Origin: Todiramphus chloris collaris
Lineage: Eukaryota > Chordata > Aves > Coraciiformes > Alcedinidae
Length of the DNA: 64,000 nucleotides
NCBI GenBank assembly: GCA_025345505.1
Contig: JANVCC010000261.1
Span: 3,420,929 to 3,484,928 of the forward strand
Reading direction: 5' to 3'
This document shows, one piece after another, positions 51,995 through 64,000 of this stretch; within the stretch, counting starts at the first letter, position 1; the number at the start of each line of letters is the position of its first letter. Both the position numbers and the translations under genes were made by a program. The notes under the pieces were generated by a model. It had not been told where the DNA came from and did no database searches. It saw only the letters and a list, made by a program, of their open reading frames with translations.

Positions 51995-52700
51995 TGTATA
52001 GGTGCCTTAGGTCAGATTAAAGATCCATCTTTCCCAGCAACCTGCCTCTGAATGGGGTCAGCATTGCTTAAGGAAAGACTCCTTTTAACAGCAGAGCAAT
52101 GAAAAATTCTGGCAATTTGCACCTTAGGGACTGCCTCAGTTAGAGGATCTGTGTTTAATAGCACTTTCTGCAGGTATTTCTGCCATGTATTTATCTAATC
52201 TCTTATGAACTTATTCATGCTTTTGGATTGTAAACATCTTGGCAAAGACTTCAGCTGTTGACTGCTTGCTGCTCGAAAAAGTCTTTTTTTTTTTTTCCCT
52301 GTTTCCAGTATGCTGTCTGATAATTTTATTTGGTATGATCTTGTATGGTTAAAAAAAAAAAAAAAAAATCATTCTCCATTTGCTCCCACCATTTAAAACC
52401 TCCATAATGCCTTCTCCTGGTCATTTCTCTTCTGAGATGAAGTGTCACAGTCTATTCAATGTCTCCTAGTACAGGTGCCATCTTACCCCCTTGATCAGCT
52501 TTTTTAATGCTCTACATAACTTTTCACCTTTTGAGGTAGTGGGACAACACACAAATACTCAAGACTGGGTATAATCTAAGTGGATACAACAGTGCAATAG
52601 CAATTTCCTTCTTATTCACATATGAAGTAATTCCTACCATTCAACCATTCACATTCTTTTGACTGAAGCTGATTATTGAGCCAACGCTTTTTATCACAGT
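51995..52700 (-). mobile_element. Ancient, diverged CR1-like LINE, antisense
   Basis: A series of short phrases in fixed order matches old CR1 subfamilies best known to me from reptile genomes, read as reverse complement. AAGATCCATCTTTCCCAGCA and CAACCTGCCTCTGAATGGGG come at the left (element 3' end), then TTATCTAATCTCTTATGAAC. Next is a degenerate CATTTCTCTTCTGAGATGAA. On the right are AATACTCAAGACTGGGTATA and ATACAACAGTGCAATAGCAA. Divergence is much higher than in the other CR1 copies, implying an insertion older than them. A T13 run (52284-52296) and an A18 run (52351-52368) have grown inside it. No reading frame survives. Boundaries are approximate. Confidence 0.6.
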
Positions 52701-55700
52701 AGGCACAAGACTTGCGAGATGTTCTCAGAGTAACACTAACTTATTTATAGCTCATCATTTTCAGTTTGTGTATCTAATATATATAATTTCTTTCAATATA
52801 TGTAGATTTCTTTTAAAAAGTAGCTTTTTTACAGCTCTGTCACTCATATAATCGGATGGAAATGTCAGAAATGCTTAGAAATGTCTCAGTCCTCCAGATT
52901 TTCCAAGATTTATTCACCACTATTAGTGTGTCTTCAGTGTTGTAAAAAATGCACTGTTAATGAAATCTAAGTTTTAAATACAGTATGAAGTAAATGGTTC
53001 ATAAAATTAAAGTATGATGCAATTGTATTAGCTAATCCAGTAGCCCTTAGTAGGGCAGAAATATAGAATTCTCCTTAAAAGTATTGTTTGCCACACAGCA
53101 GAATTAATGCTATTTAAAGTCAGCAATCATTGTATATGTGGTTATACCTGCATTCAGATCCATATCAAACTATGTCCCTCACAGACAAAATGTTTGATAG
53201 GTTTTGAGTACAAAGTTAAAACTATCAAAGATAATGAAACATAAACTGTAAAACTGTAAGAAAGTTTTGGTCAAATTGTTAGAAACCATCACCCTACAGT
53301 CTTTCAAATTCTTTATCTTCTTCATTTCAATGTAGAGTCCATTCTTGTGGCTTTTTCTTATGTGCCTGACAGGAAACAGAAATTTGCTTCATGATGAAGC
53401 AAAACCCTTAAATTTCCTCTTTCTGTCTTTTGAAGGATTAGCTAAATGCTTAAATTTATAAGAGGGTATTTTCAACTACAGGACCCCACTTAACATTTTA
53501 GTTGTAAATGTTTAAGCAAACTGAATGTGTCTTTGAATGTATCTAAGAATATAACCAAGGTAAGTTTTGTATTGAGAAATATCTTCTTTAGTCGAGCCAT
53601 TGATATATCTGGAGAAATGGACAAGTTCTCATGATGAGCCACGCACTGGTTCTGATGGGCAGAGAAATTATCACACCAATTCAAGATCAGGTTAAGAACA
53701 ATAACCTGTGAATTATTTTAAACCATTATACACTTTGAGGTAGAGAATTAGTTAGTGACAGGGTGGCACAATGGGATATAAACAAGCAAAAAGATGACCT
53801 GTTCAGCGGGGATGTTTAGAAGCAATTTGCATTTTTGAGAGAATGAACTTTTAGCAGCAGGTGATACACAGGAAAACTACTGTGGCCTTTTGATACCTCC
53901 CATCTCAGCATTGTCTACATTTTGTCCACAGTTTTTAACATTTAATTGAATCTTACTCTCATCTATTGAAGCTGCTCTGCAGATCTCCCTTAAAGAATCA
54001 AATCTTGAAGGTTGAGATAGCTAGCATGGCTATTACTTGAATAAGATTCTTTAATTGCTCCTTGTGTGCTCCGATCTTTTGAGTGGATAGCATGAGTTCA
54101 TCTGTTGGGGAGGATTTGTGTATGACAGGATACCCTTGCTAATTTTAACGTATCCTACATAAGCACCTTTTCTTTCAGAAAGGTGAAATATCACACAGAG
54201 ACTATACCAGTGAAATTGCAGTGTACCACAATAAATTCTTATAGACAATTTGTGGAAGATAGACCACATAGTTACTCGCGAAAGAAAATTTTTCACAAAA
54301 ATACCTCTTCATCTCTGACATCTCATTCCTGGTTGTCAAGGAGATGCCAACCTCTGCCTCTGTCTTTATTGTGCAGAGGCTGAATACTTTTCTTTCTCAA
54401 AGTTAGGGCTATTGTACTCAACTTACACATAACTTCTTATTTGATGTGTCTGTACCAGACCCACTGAATGTTAGTGGTCCTAAAAGTTGTCTACTTTTAC
54501 AACTCTATCAGCTTGTTTGTTAGAAAGATACTTTTTACCAGCTTATCCTTTGTAACTGCAATAACACTATTATGATTTGCCATTTGTTTGCTTGTTTTAC
54601 AATCACAGCATAAAAAGCAATAAAACCTCACAATCTGAAAGGAAATCCTTAAAAGATGTTTCAAACAGGTAGTCCTGATAGCAAAAGCCTGTTTCTTAAG
54701 TATGTTATATGTTTACATAGAGCCCAGATACCAAGAAATTGTACTTGTATACTCCTTGAATGGAGAAAAAAAAATAAGAAAGAGAGAGAGAAAAGCAGTA
54801 AGGCCCAATTTGCTGTTCACAAAGTAATATTTATGAATGAAATAAAAAATAAAAAATTCTATACATATAAATGAACTATTGCAAAATATTGCTTACCCGG
54901 TGAAATACAATGACAATCCCAATAATTCAGAGCATAGCAGGAAGAGTATCCAAGTAATTGCTCTTTAGGGCAGTAAAAGGTTATTTTGGCTTATTAAAAG
55001 TAATTATTTTGAGAATGTAGAGAGTGGCTTTCATGTGGATGCTGTTCTAAATGCTGCAGCTCAACATGTAATTTTAAAGATTTTGAAAAAATTTAGAACC
55101 TTATGATATTGATTCCCTTAGCGTGAATTCAGACAAGACAAACCAACTTCACAATTCCATGAAAATAACTGTTTAACTCTCTAGTGGTGATATCATCCCA
55201 ACTCGGAAGAACAGAATTAAGACAAACCTGTAGAAATGTTGCAGACTCGATCTTGTAAGGTGAGGAATATTTTTAATTCTCAGCAACTTAAATGGCAGTT
55301 TAGAGAGCTCAACACTGCATGGAATCAAATCCTTTCTGTCTTTAAAAGGTGGCTGATTGTAGAGGATTTGAAATGAGGAAAGAATGTAGGCTATATTAGG
55401 AATGTTACTTCTACAGCTTGAAATAAATTTACATGAAAGCATTAAATTAAAATTGCAGTATCTGAAAGTAATATGCTCTTTTTGCAAATGTACGTGTTGT
55501 TTTTTTCATTAGTTCTTACATATACTGTATCTTTGTGTTTTCCTTCTGGATTAGAAACAGCCCTAAAAATATAGATAATTTGCATAGATGTGGAAGTATA
55601 AAATACAGGCAAATATATGACATTGTTTTAAATGATTCCATCAAAGTATTATTCATGCCCTGTCTTGATTTATAAAAATAAGTTCTCTAGAAGCTGGTCC

Positions 55701-58700
55701 CTAGAAGTGAGAGTTAGCATATTCCTCAGGATGAGGGCAGATGGAAAGTCCCTGAGACCTTCACACAGGCTGGCCAGAGCATACCAGGCACATAAGAATA
55801 AATAGTCATTCACTATCTAGTTTGCTTCCATTTGTCCATTGCACTGTTGATATTTGGATAGGTGGCATAATGTTGCAGATCCCGAGAGTTCACTTTCTTG
55901 GAGAGAAGATAGATGCAAGGAAGGGATTATGATTCAAAGAAGTGCCCACCAGTCATGGCCTCCTGGAGTTACGCTTTGGATAAAGTATGTCATACATTCC
56001 TTCTTGCTCAAGCTTGTGCCTCAGGACTCTTTAAAATTAAGATGCACAACAGGAGGCTATTTCATACAAGTCACTGAAAATTTGGTAATAAATACAGCCT
56101 TCCTGAAAATAAAATACTCTTCCTAGTATATCACTTTATTTTATGTCCCTTCCACACACACAGTGCTTCAGATTGTTAGTGTTTGAGCTATACTACATTG
56201 TAAAGGAATTTTAATGTATAATTCTTTCTGTCTGTTTCCTCTAAAGATTGTTGGAATTATTGAAGGATAGATGTGAAAATAAGCAGAAAATTTTACTATA
56301 GTGATATAAATTTAAGATGATGTGTGCATTTATATATCTATATATATAGGGAAACTCTAGTGCTCTCCTGCCCCTGCCTCACCACTTTGTCCCCAGCAAT
56401 AGTGGAAATGTCTATTCAAAAGTGGCTTCAAATTTATAAAGACCTAGGCACAAATGAAATTGGCAATGGGACTGCTCAAATTGTTTAAAAGTTTATCTGT
56501 ATCTAGTTCTTTGCAGAAACATGGCCAAGAGCTGCATTGCTTTCTGTTTGACCTATAGTTTACATGTCATTTCTATCAGTTAGAAACTAGAAATGATTTT
56601 AAAATATTAAGAAAAAAAAAAATCAGACCAAAAATGGTGCAATTATTCTGTTAAACATGTTCCTATATTTCTTGCTTCTTCTAATTTAATGTCTTTTACG
56701 TTGTCTTAGCTGACAAAGTCTTTTTAAAAGTTTCTTAATAGTCTATCACTTCTGTAATACATTTGTCCTATAAAATAACAACTAAAGAGAGGTCCAAAGA
56801 ATTTTGAATAATTTCCATAGCTTACTCCCATGCCTTAAAATATACCATTGTCTTGGAGTAATACTTAAATACATCCTCTGAATATTAGAGCTAAAAATGA
56901 AATTACTAATTAGGATTTTAGACAGAACAGTAAAAGCAAGCCAAATGTGGTGTGGGTTTGTTTGTTTGGTTTTAATTTTACAACAGTTTTGACAAAACAA
57001 GTAGAAACAAAGAAAGAAAAAATAAGAAAGAAAATTAAAAACCCCAAACAAACCAAAAAACAAAACAAAAATGCACCAAGTGATACACCATGGTTTTGGT
57101 ATTGGTCATAACACTTTCGCCAGATCTATCACATCTCTGTACAGAAAGTCCAGTATTCAGATGGCTTGTCCAGGTTGGGAAAGGCCAAGTAAACAAACCC
57201 AAGTAAAACAACCCAAGTAAACAAAATACTACTTGTCTGCAGGAGAAGCAAAACATCTTTATTCTAAACAATGGGCAATAATATTTTATGAAACAAAATT
57301 GGTAGAAAAAAAAAGTCATCTGAATAGCTCCAGCTTTCAGGTATCGCTCACATACAAAGACATAAAAAAAAAACCTTTAAATTTTTTTCCTCATGATTTC
57401 AAAGCTGTGTACCGTCTGTCATCAGAAAGATACATTCCTGCTATACTGTCAATAAGTGGCTTCTATTAACTGTCACACAATTCTAGAAAAATGGGTTATT
57501 CATTAACATAATAAGCATAAGGGTCATTTGGTATACAGTGAGTGCAATATAACTATAAGCGGTTTCCAATAATTGATCAGTTTTCAAGACCATTGAGTAT
57601 CTCTGCAGTCGTAAAAGCTAACATATATTAGTAAATGTCAAAGTGTATGATTTGCACAAGCTGATAAGAAAACTCAGTATTCTCTACTTGAAGAACCTAG
57701 GAAAAAGATTTCAACGATGTTATCCCCTTCCATCTGTGAGCAAGGAAAATAAATCTGTCATTATACAATAGTCATCAGGGTATTCCTTTACTGAAAACTA
57801 CTTGGAAAGGTACAAGCTGAAGTTATTCTGATCTATTTCACTGATGAAGTTGCAGAGACCTGAACAGAAAAATCAATCAGCCTTCTCTTCTGGGTACAGT
57901 ACAAGTGATACAGATTTTGTTGGAACAGCAAATCTAGGAAAAATATCATGAGCAGAATCAAAACTTGCATACAAGCTTTGTAGCTCATGGGAACTTCAAC
58001 TCCATGGGCGGAAATGGTCTGCATGCAATGATGATCTTATGTAAATTTGATGATCTTATGTAAATTTTCATGATCTTATGTAAATTTATCTGCCTGAAAA
58101 GTCATTAACATCTTCAAATCCAAACCACGTATGTCCTCAGTCAAGGATACTTATAAAATAAGCTTGCTGTTGCAAATACACTTAAATAGGGCAATCTATT
58201 AGCTGGACAGTTTTAAACATCACGTTTCCTGATCTATGCCTTCAAAAACATGAATTGTGACACCTCCTTGCAATACAATTTGGTGAATCTGCATCAATCA
58301 CATTCAAAGCAAGCTATAATTAGAACAACTGTAGTGACCAGCACTGCACAGAGATGATGTGGCAGTGTCATTGAGATGATGAAAGAATCCCTGGAGATTA
58401 CTGGATGGAGGAGTCTCATAATACAGTCAGATGAAATATCATAAAATCTATGGCAGTGCTAATCTTGAATCATATAATACAGCACAGCTCTATAGCGAGG
58501 ATCCAAGTCTCACTCCAAAGGCCACAGTTCAGTTCTACAATGCTGATAAATTCTGAGGGTGCGCTTAAGGTCAGAAGTAATTTCAATTCTGCGTAGTGCA
58601 GAACAAAATAGGAAATCAGAACATTAAAAAGCAAGTGTTCAGTAACGTGTAGTTTTACCCATGGGTTGTTCTGCATATTCTGAAATAGATGAGCCCTCTA

Positions 58701-61700
58701 AGTAAAATAGCCAAGTGAACGGGCAAGAGTTTGCTCATTAATTCTGATGGAATGTTCTTCCACACGGTGAACTAATGTATATGTTACGCCAAGTTGCTTC
58801 TAACAAACGTCAGCTGAATGCAGTTTAAGGTTTAAATCTGGATGCCGGTGGTAGAATGGATTCAAATCCATGTTAGGACCACATCACTCCTCTCCTCAAG
58901 GTAATTGTATGGAATGACTTACAGGAAAGACTTTTCTAAAAAGTTTTCCATATTTTGAGTTAAAACGAATGAAAGAATGAACCATGAAAGGAAGCCCTGG
59001 GGCTTACCCTACTCCCACGTTTAATCAGCTTCTATTCTTTTTCCTCCTTCCATACAGACTCCCAGGCCTTTGGGCAGTCCTCAGTGGTGTCTGGGAAACA
59101 GATCCTGGAGTGTGATGCCCTGAGACAGTATTCCTCACGGACCAAAAAAACCTGTCTGTAGGTATATGGCCATGCATATGTGTTCTTTGCAATTACATAT
59201 CAAAGTTCCTTGAGAAACATTTAGGATTTCAGAAGTAGCATAAATATTAGATCACAGAGAAAATGTATAAACCCTGATTCTTCTAGATTATTCCCTCATT
59301 AATTCCAACAAATTAATTAGCTTCTCCTCTTACAACTTTCTGCTGACTGGAGTTTTACATTGAACCAAATTTCTTCTTCCTATGTTAACTTCCCACTCGG
59401 TAGGTTTTCTGGTTGATTCTTTTTGCAGTTATTTTGTAGTGTTTCTTGGGATCTAAGTCCAGATTTAAATTCTGGCTTGACAGCATAATATAGAGATGAG
59501 CTGGTATTTTTCTGGTGTCATAAAATAAATTTACATATGTAATCTATACATTTCACATATACTGCATGAGGGATACTACATCTTTAAGTATTATATGCAC
59601 AGAAGTCCTTCCCTAGTAAATGCATCCAGGGAGGTACCTACTTGCAATCTTCACCAGTACCAGTTTCCTTGCCTCTGTTCTTAGTATTCACTTATTATTT
59701 ATTTATCTTTAATCATACATTTTCTAAAATACACATCACACCTACATCATAGTTTGATTAACATCATTTCTTTTGACTTCCAAGTATGTCAATGTCTGTA
59801 CTCAAAATGCCACATAATATCTCTTCCTTTCTTTCAGTTCCATTATTCATCCTAAAAGTCTCATCACAGATGGCTGTAATGCAGTGCATTTGCATTTCTA
59901 GGACATCTTCATCTTTAAAATTTTCACAGAGTCTTATCCTGGTTTGTATATCTGCTTTCATTTCCTTCTGAAACTGTCATGGTCCTGCCGGTCTCTACAA
60001 CGTTCCCACCTTTTTGCTTTGCTCTTTTTTTATTCATGTTTCCTTCTGACTTTTGAGAGGGTGTCTGTCATATGCTATCTTCCAAGCACACCTTCTTTAA
60101 ACTTGCATTTAAACTCTTCTTTTTTTAAAAAAGTTATTTCCATCACTGGTAATTTCACTGTCAGAGTCACTGTATTGTCAATTCAATTAAGTGTTGCAAT
60201 GCTCAGATTCTTTGTGTAGATGTCACTTCATTATTATTTAAGTATTATAATAATAATAAAAAAACCTCTTTAACTACATGCCATCAGTTAATAGTCTACT
60301 TTCAGTCTAATTTTTTAATTCTTTACCATGGAAGACTGGGTTTATTAATGGTAGAGGATTGTTTTCACTTATAACATGCTAATTTATGTTGCTATTGGAA
60401 TGAATAGACTGATGAATTTGTCTGAAAAATACCTAATAATTTTATTCAGCACTTATATAGTTGCTTTATAGCAACATAAGCCTTATGTTTTGAACCCACA
60501 GATTAATACTAGACCAGCTGCCAGGTTTTAGTTTGTAGCAAGGCTACCTAGGTAAAGATATTTTTTTTCTTTTTAAACAGAACTCATATAATTAGCAGTT
60601 GCTCATCAAGACAAAATGCCAGTACTAATGAACAAAAGTTTACTGACCTTGCAATATGTTACTAACATCAAATCTGAAATGAACATTGTCACACTGTTGC
60701 TTGTTCAGTGGTGATGCACCAGTGAATTTCACCATTTTTTTTTCCCTGGTCAGGCAGATGAGACATGGTCTTGGTAGTGGACATCTGAATAACCAGCCAT
60801 GGCCTGAGATATCAACTAACAGTGTACATCAAACAATTTTCAGTCATTTTAATGCTGCCTGGATGTAAACTCATAACTTGAAGATGAAAAATTATGGAGT
60901 CTAGAATTATCCTCAGGCACATACAATTTATGGTTCCATGGACAGTTTTCTAGTAGTGAATTTCTGGGCTACTAAATAGTTCATCTTTCTATGCATGTTA
61001 TTATTCTATTACACAACTGCATAACTCAATAAAAACAAAATAAAGCAAACACACAGTGTTTTGTACAGTGTTTAAACAGCTTATAAAATCCTTTTAAGAA
61101 TGCAAGATTTATTCTATTCCAGGAGACGCATTAAAAAAAAACCCAACATATTTTCATGTGTATATTTTTAAAAATGTGTATAAAATTGAAGCATCCACTT
61201 AGGGAAATAATTTTTATATCCAAGACTGAAGGACTGTTTCAAGCAATTTGTTTTTGTTTTTTGTTTTTTTTTTTAGGGTAATTACTGATTCTGCCTCCAT
61301 TTCGTTCTTTTCCCCTTTGTAAAGCAAGTTGATGAAAAGTAGAGCAATGCCATCATTGGCGGGGGGGAGCGGGCAGAAAGACATAGCAGTTTCTCTTGTT
61401 CAAAAGAAAAAGAAAAAAATAGGTCTATTTTCAGTGGTAATACACAATGGAGCTAAGACACTCCGCCCAGTACACTTGGAGACGTTTACCTTACAAATGT
61501 ATTCATTCTTGTTCCATTTGATCTACAATAGCGGTAATCTGACCTGTAAGTACATGTTTGCCCATTGTGAATGGAAAGCAGCACTGGTCATTATTGGTTA
61601 TTTTAGGTAGCATTTTGTAGCCATTTCCAGCAAATTGATCTTCTTTCCCCTTTGATTTACCAGGAAAATTGGCTGCTATTGTATATGAAACAGCAGATAC

Positions 61701-64000
61701 ACTACTTGGGTTAACCTAGTAATAAATGCAGAGAACTACCTGCATTTTTCACTGTATGATTCTGATTTTCTGTTATGCATCTATTTTTCTTTTATGTGTC
61801 TCCTTTAATAAAGAAATCTTAATTGTGTGAAGAACGATGCATTGAGGGGCAATGCTAATCACTAAAGTATAATAGAAGGGGAGGATATGAAGGTGTAGTA
61901 TTTCATAATACCATGGAAAGGAGAAATACAACACTAGGGAAAAAAAAAAAAAAAGGATCCTAGTAAAAAAATAACAGCAGGCTTCAACCATTGAAGAGAG
62001 AAATAATCGATATAAAAGTTTTCTTTCATATACACACGTTTTCTTTATAACTTGTTACATTCACAGTTTCATATATATCCTCCATGAGCTCTGAAGGCTG
62101 AAAAGACCCTGTATTTAATAAAATAAGACTGAAATTCTGCAAAAACATGCTGAGTTAAACTCAAAGCAAAACAACAGCCAAAATCTCTATAAATGTAATC
62201 AATCTGACCACTGCAGACATTCAATTGGTCAATAGCAGTTTGTTTAGAGAACACACAACAATGTCTGATAGGTCAGTAAAGTTCAGCTGTAGTTATGCAT
62301 TTAGTTACAACTCTTGCACAGTTTAGAGTCTGACTCAGTGCCTGTTCACAGATCCAACCACTTTTTAATAAGAAACAATCCATCTTCTTACTGACTGCCT
62401 TCCTTCTCTGAAGAATATCTTTTTCTGAAAATAACTAGGAGCTTGTGGAAGGCTTTTCATGGTGTGAATAAGAGTGGTGACTTTGCATTCAGTTGAAATG
62501 ATTTGCATCAATCAGAAAAGCAAGATAATACTGTCTTGAAAACTTAGGCAATGCCAACATGGCACAGCAGTCTGTCAAGAGTCAAAGACTTTCAAATAGA
62601 GATGCATAAATCAGAAATACAGGGCTTTGAAAAATTACTAGCATTTTAGAAGCAAGTGTACACTGTTTACCCTTGCTGATTAGCAGAGAACTGCCCTAGC
62701 TGAATCCTAAATTAGGAAAGTATTTTTTAAAGCTGATTCTGATATTTCTATGGGCAGCCACCAAAATATGTACTTCTTGTCTCACTGCAAACTGTTAAAA
62801 AATGTTGAATATTCTCCACAGTGCTAGACCTCTTTGCAATAAACACTTTTTGAGTGCCAGGTGGAAACAGCTAGGCTGCTCTTGCATGCACAGATGTGCT
62901 TAAGACAGAATTCCTCAAATAGTACATAGGAACTAATAAAATCTAGAAATCATCTGTGTCAAAGGTAGGACTGAGTCTGAATGGGGTGTGTATCTGTTAT
63001 GGGAGCAGCTGGTCATTTATGAAACCTGCAGGCAAAGAAAACTCATTTTGGTGGCATGCTTCCAAAAGACGTCTTTCAAAAACTATGGGTCTTTGCACAC
63101 TATGTGTCTGAAAAAACAGTTATTTAACATATCTTGGTTTGTGTCATTTGTTTTCTCTCTGCTCGGAGTGAACTAAGCAATTTTGTTGATTGGGATGTTA
63201 TCAGCATATGTCTGGAATTTAATGTGAATGCTTCATTCAGTTGTGACTTCCCCAAAGAATTTACACATCTCCTAGAGGTGGTACATTTTCATAAAATATT
63301 TACGTTACTTGGTAACATTTCATGATTTCTGTTTGACAAGATTCAGTATCTGAGGAAAATAAAAATGAAAGTATTGAGTGTACATAAACTTTTCCCCTCA
63401 TCTAGCTTTCCACTAGTACAATGTAAATAATGTAAATACTGAAACAGAATGTTTTTTGATTCTAATCTTAGAGCTGAATTAATTCCAATGAAGCATAATT
63501 TGATTACACCAACGTCATTCTCAAAAGAAAATGCCTCTCATTGGGAAAGGTAATCTATAAACCTAGGGAATAAGAAAAGGTGTAAAACATAGAATTTATG
63601 AACTGTAATGGCATTGTTTAGAAATTAGGCAGCAGATACTGTGTTGTGATCTGATGATAAACAGGATTAAAACCTGTTGTTTTCATAGAGGCTATTAAAT
63701 ACCAAGTACACTATAGTATTTAAGCAGAGATGGAGAAATGATCCCTTTTTAAGGCTTCACTTCAAAATTTAATTTGTCCTGCGGTTACCTTGGATAATGA
63801 ACAAGAACCTCCATGATCTCTAAATTACAATTTAAAAATGACAGATGAAGCAGCAGTATAGCACTTACCTCAGTCTCAGAAGCTTTTGTTTCAGTTCAGT
63901 TGTTGTCCTTTGACTCTGAGTTTCCATTAATTTTCAATGAGATACAGATAACCAAATGCTCAAGTAATGTCTGAAAATGGTTCTAAGAAACATTTTGCCA
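52701..64000. other. Unique AT-rich DNA, about 11 kb
   Basis: No gene or interspersed repeat is recognised. Noted items are the three-copy repeat at 58032-58088, an (AT)-rich tract near 56328-56348, (AAT)n at about 60243-60258, and A runs near 61132-61141 and 61940-61955. Frames of up to about 104 codons are present on both strands without recognisable domains. Confidence 0.45.
58032..58088. repeat. Three direct ~20-bp repeats with D-box motifs
   Basis: TGATCTTATGTAAATTT occurs three times (starts at 58032, 58051 and 58071), separated by two to three variable bases. Each copy contains the octamer TTATGTAA (58037-58044, 58056-58063, 58076-58083). That octamer is an exact match to the TTAYRTAA site bound by the PAR-bZIP factors DBP, TEF and HLF and by the repressor NFIL3/E4BP4. 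Simple tandem slippage explains the repetition; whether it is used as a regulatory element is inference. Confidence 0.8.

Noticed and set aside
53500..53561. AAG/GTAAGT donor near 53561
   Set aside because: It is a strong isolated donor, but the upstream sequence has a weak acceptor and stops in the frames examined.
58857..58870. tRNA B-box-like TGGATTCAAATCCA
   Set aside because: The motif matches a T-arm, but there is no A-box at the right distance and no cloverleaf can be drawn with the upstream bases.
1..64000. Bacterial or phage features such as operons, CRISPR arrays or attachment sites
   Set aside because: CR1 and ERV-like repeats, abundant A/T homopolymers and the absence of long reading frames show this is vertebrate nuclear DNA.

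Overview
The window looks like nuclear DNA from a bird, and I find no convincing protein-coding gene in it. It is AT-rich with many A/T homopolymers, and no open reading frame exceeds about 120 codons. The longer frames I checked lie inside repeats. The identification as avian rests on interspersed repeats recognised from memory: several 5'-truncated CR1 LINE fragments in both orientations, and solo LTRs of the avian ERVL-like type. Repeat density is low, as usual for birds. I cannot name the species. There is no operon, rRNA, convincing tRNA, CRISPR array or prokaryotic signal.

Layout. 0-5 kb: a short antisense CR1 tail (about 90-270), a GC-richer antisense block that may be retroviral (about 1010-1240), then unique DNA. 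4.74-5.21 kb: a sense CR1 3' end with an internal deletion. 9.17-9.63 kb: a nearly complete solo LTR. 19.86-20.07 kb: antisense CR1. 22.09-23.17 kb: a GC-richer block that I tentatively read as an LTR. 24.52-24.70 kb: an LTR 3' fragment with an internal deletion. 34.97-35.43 kb: a second solo LTR of the same family as the one at 9.17 kb. 37.86-38.21 kb: antisense CR1 carrying a small TG/CA palindrome. 38.58-38.97 kb: sense CR1 3' end. 52.0-52.7 kb: a much older, highly diverged antisense CR1. The rest is unique intergenic or intronic DNA with microsatellites.

The most useful non-repeat signals are: (1) a full match to the CTCF core consensus at 49560-49574; (2) three direct repeats of about 20 bp at 58032-58088, each with an exact PAR-bZIP/E4BP4 'D-box' octamer, spaced 19 and 20 bp apart; (3) splice-site-bounded candidate small exons at 8743-8809, 21005-21047 and 21598-21626; (4) an excess of the POU octamer ATTTGCAT on one strand. 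The window is best read as a gene desert or a large intron that may carry regulatory elements. I did not find a clear new biological system.
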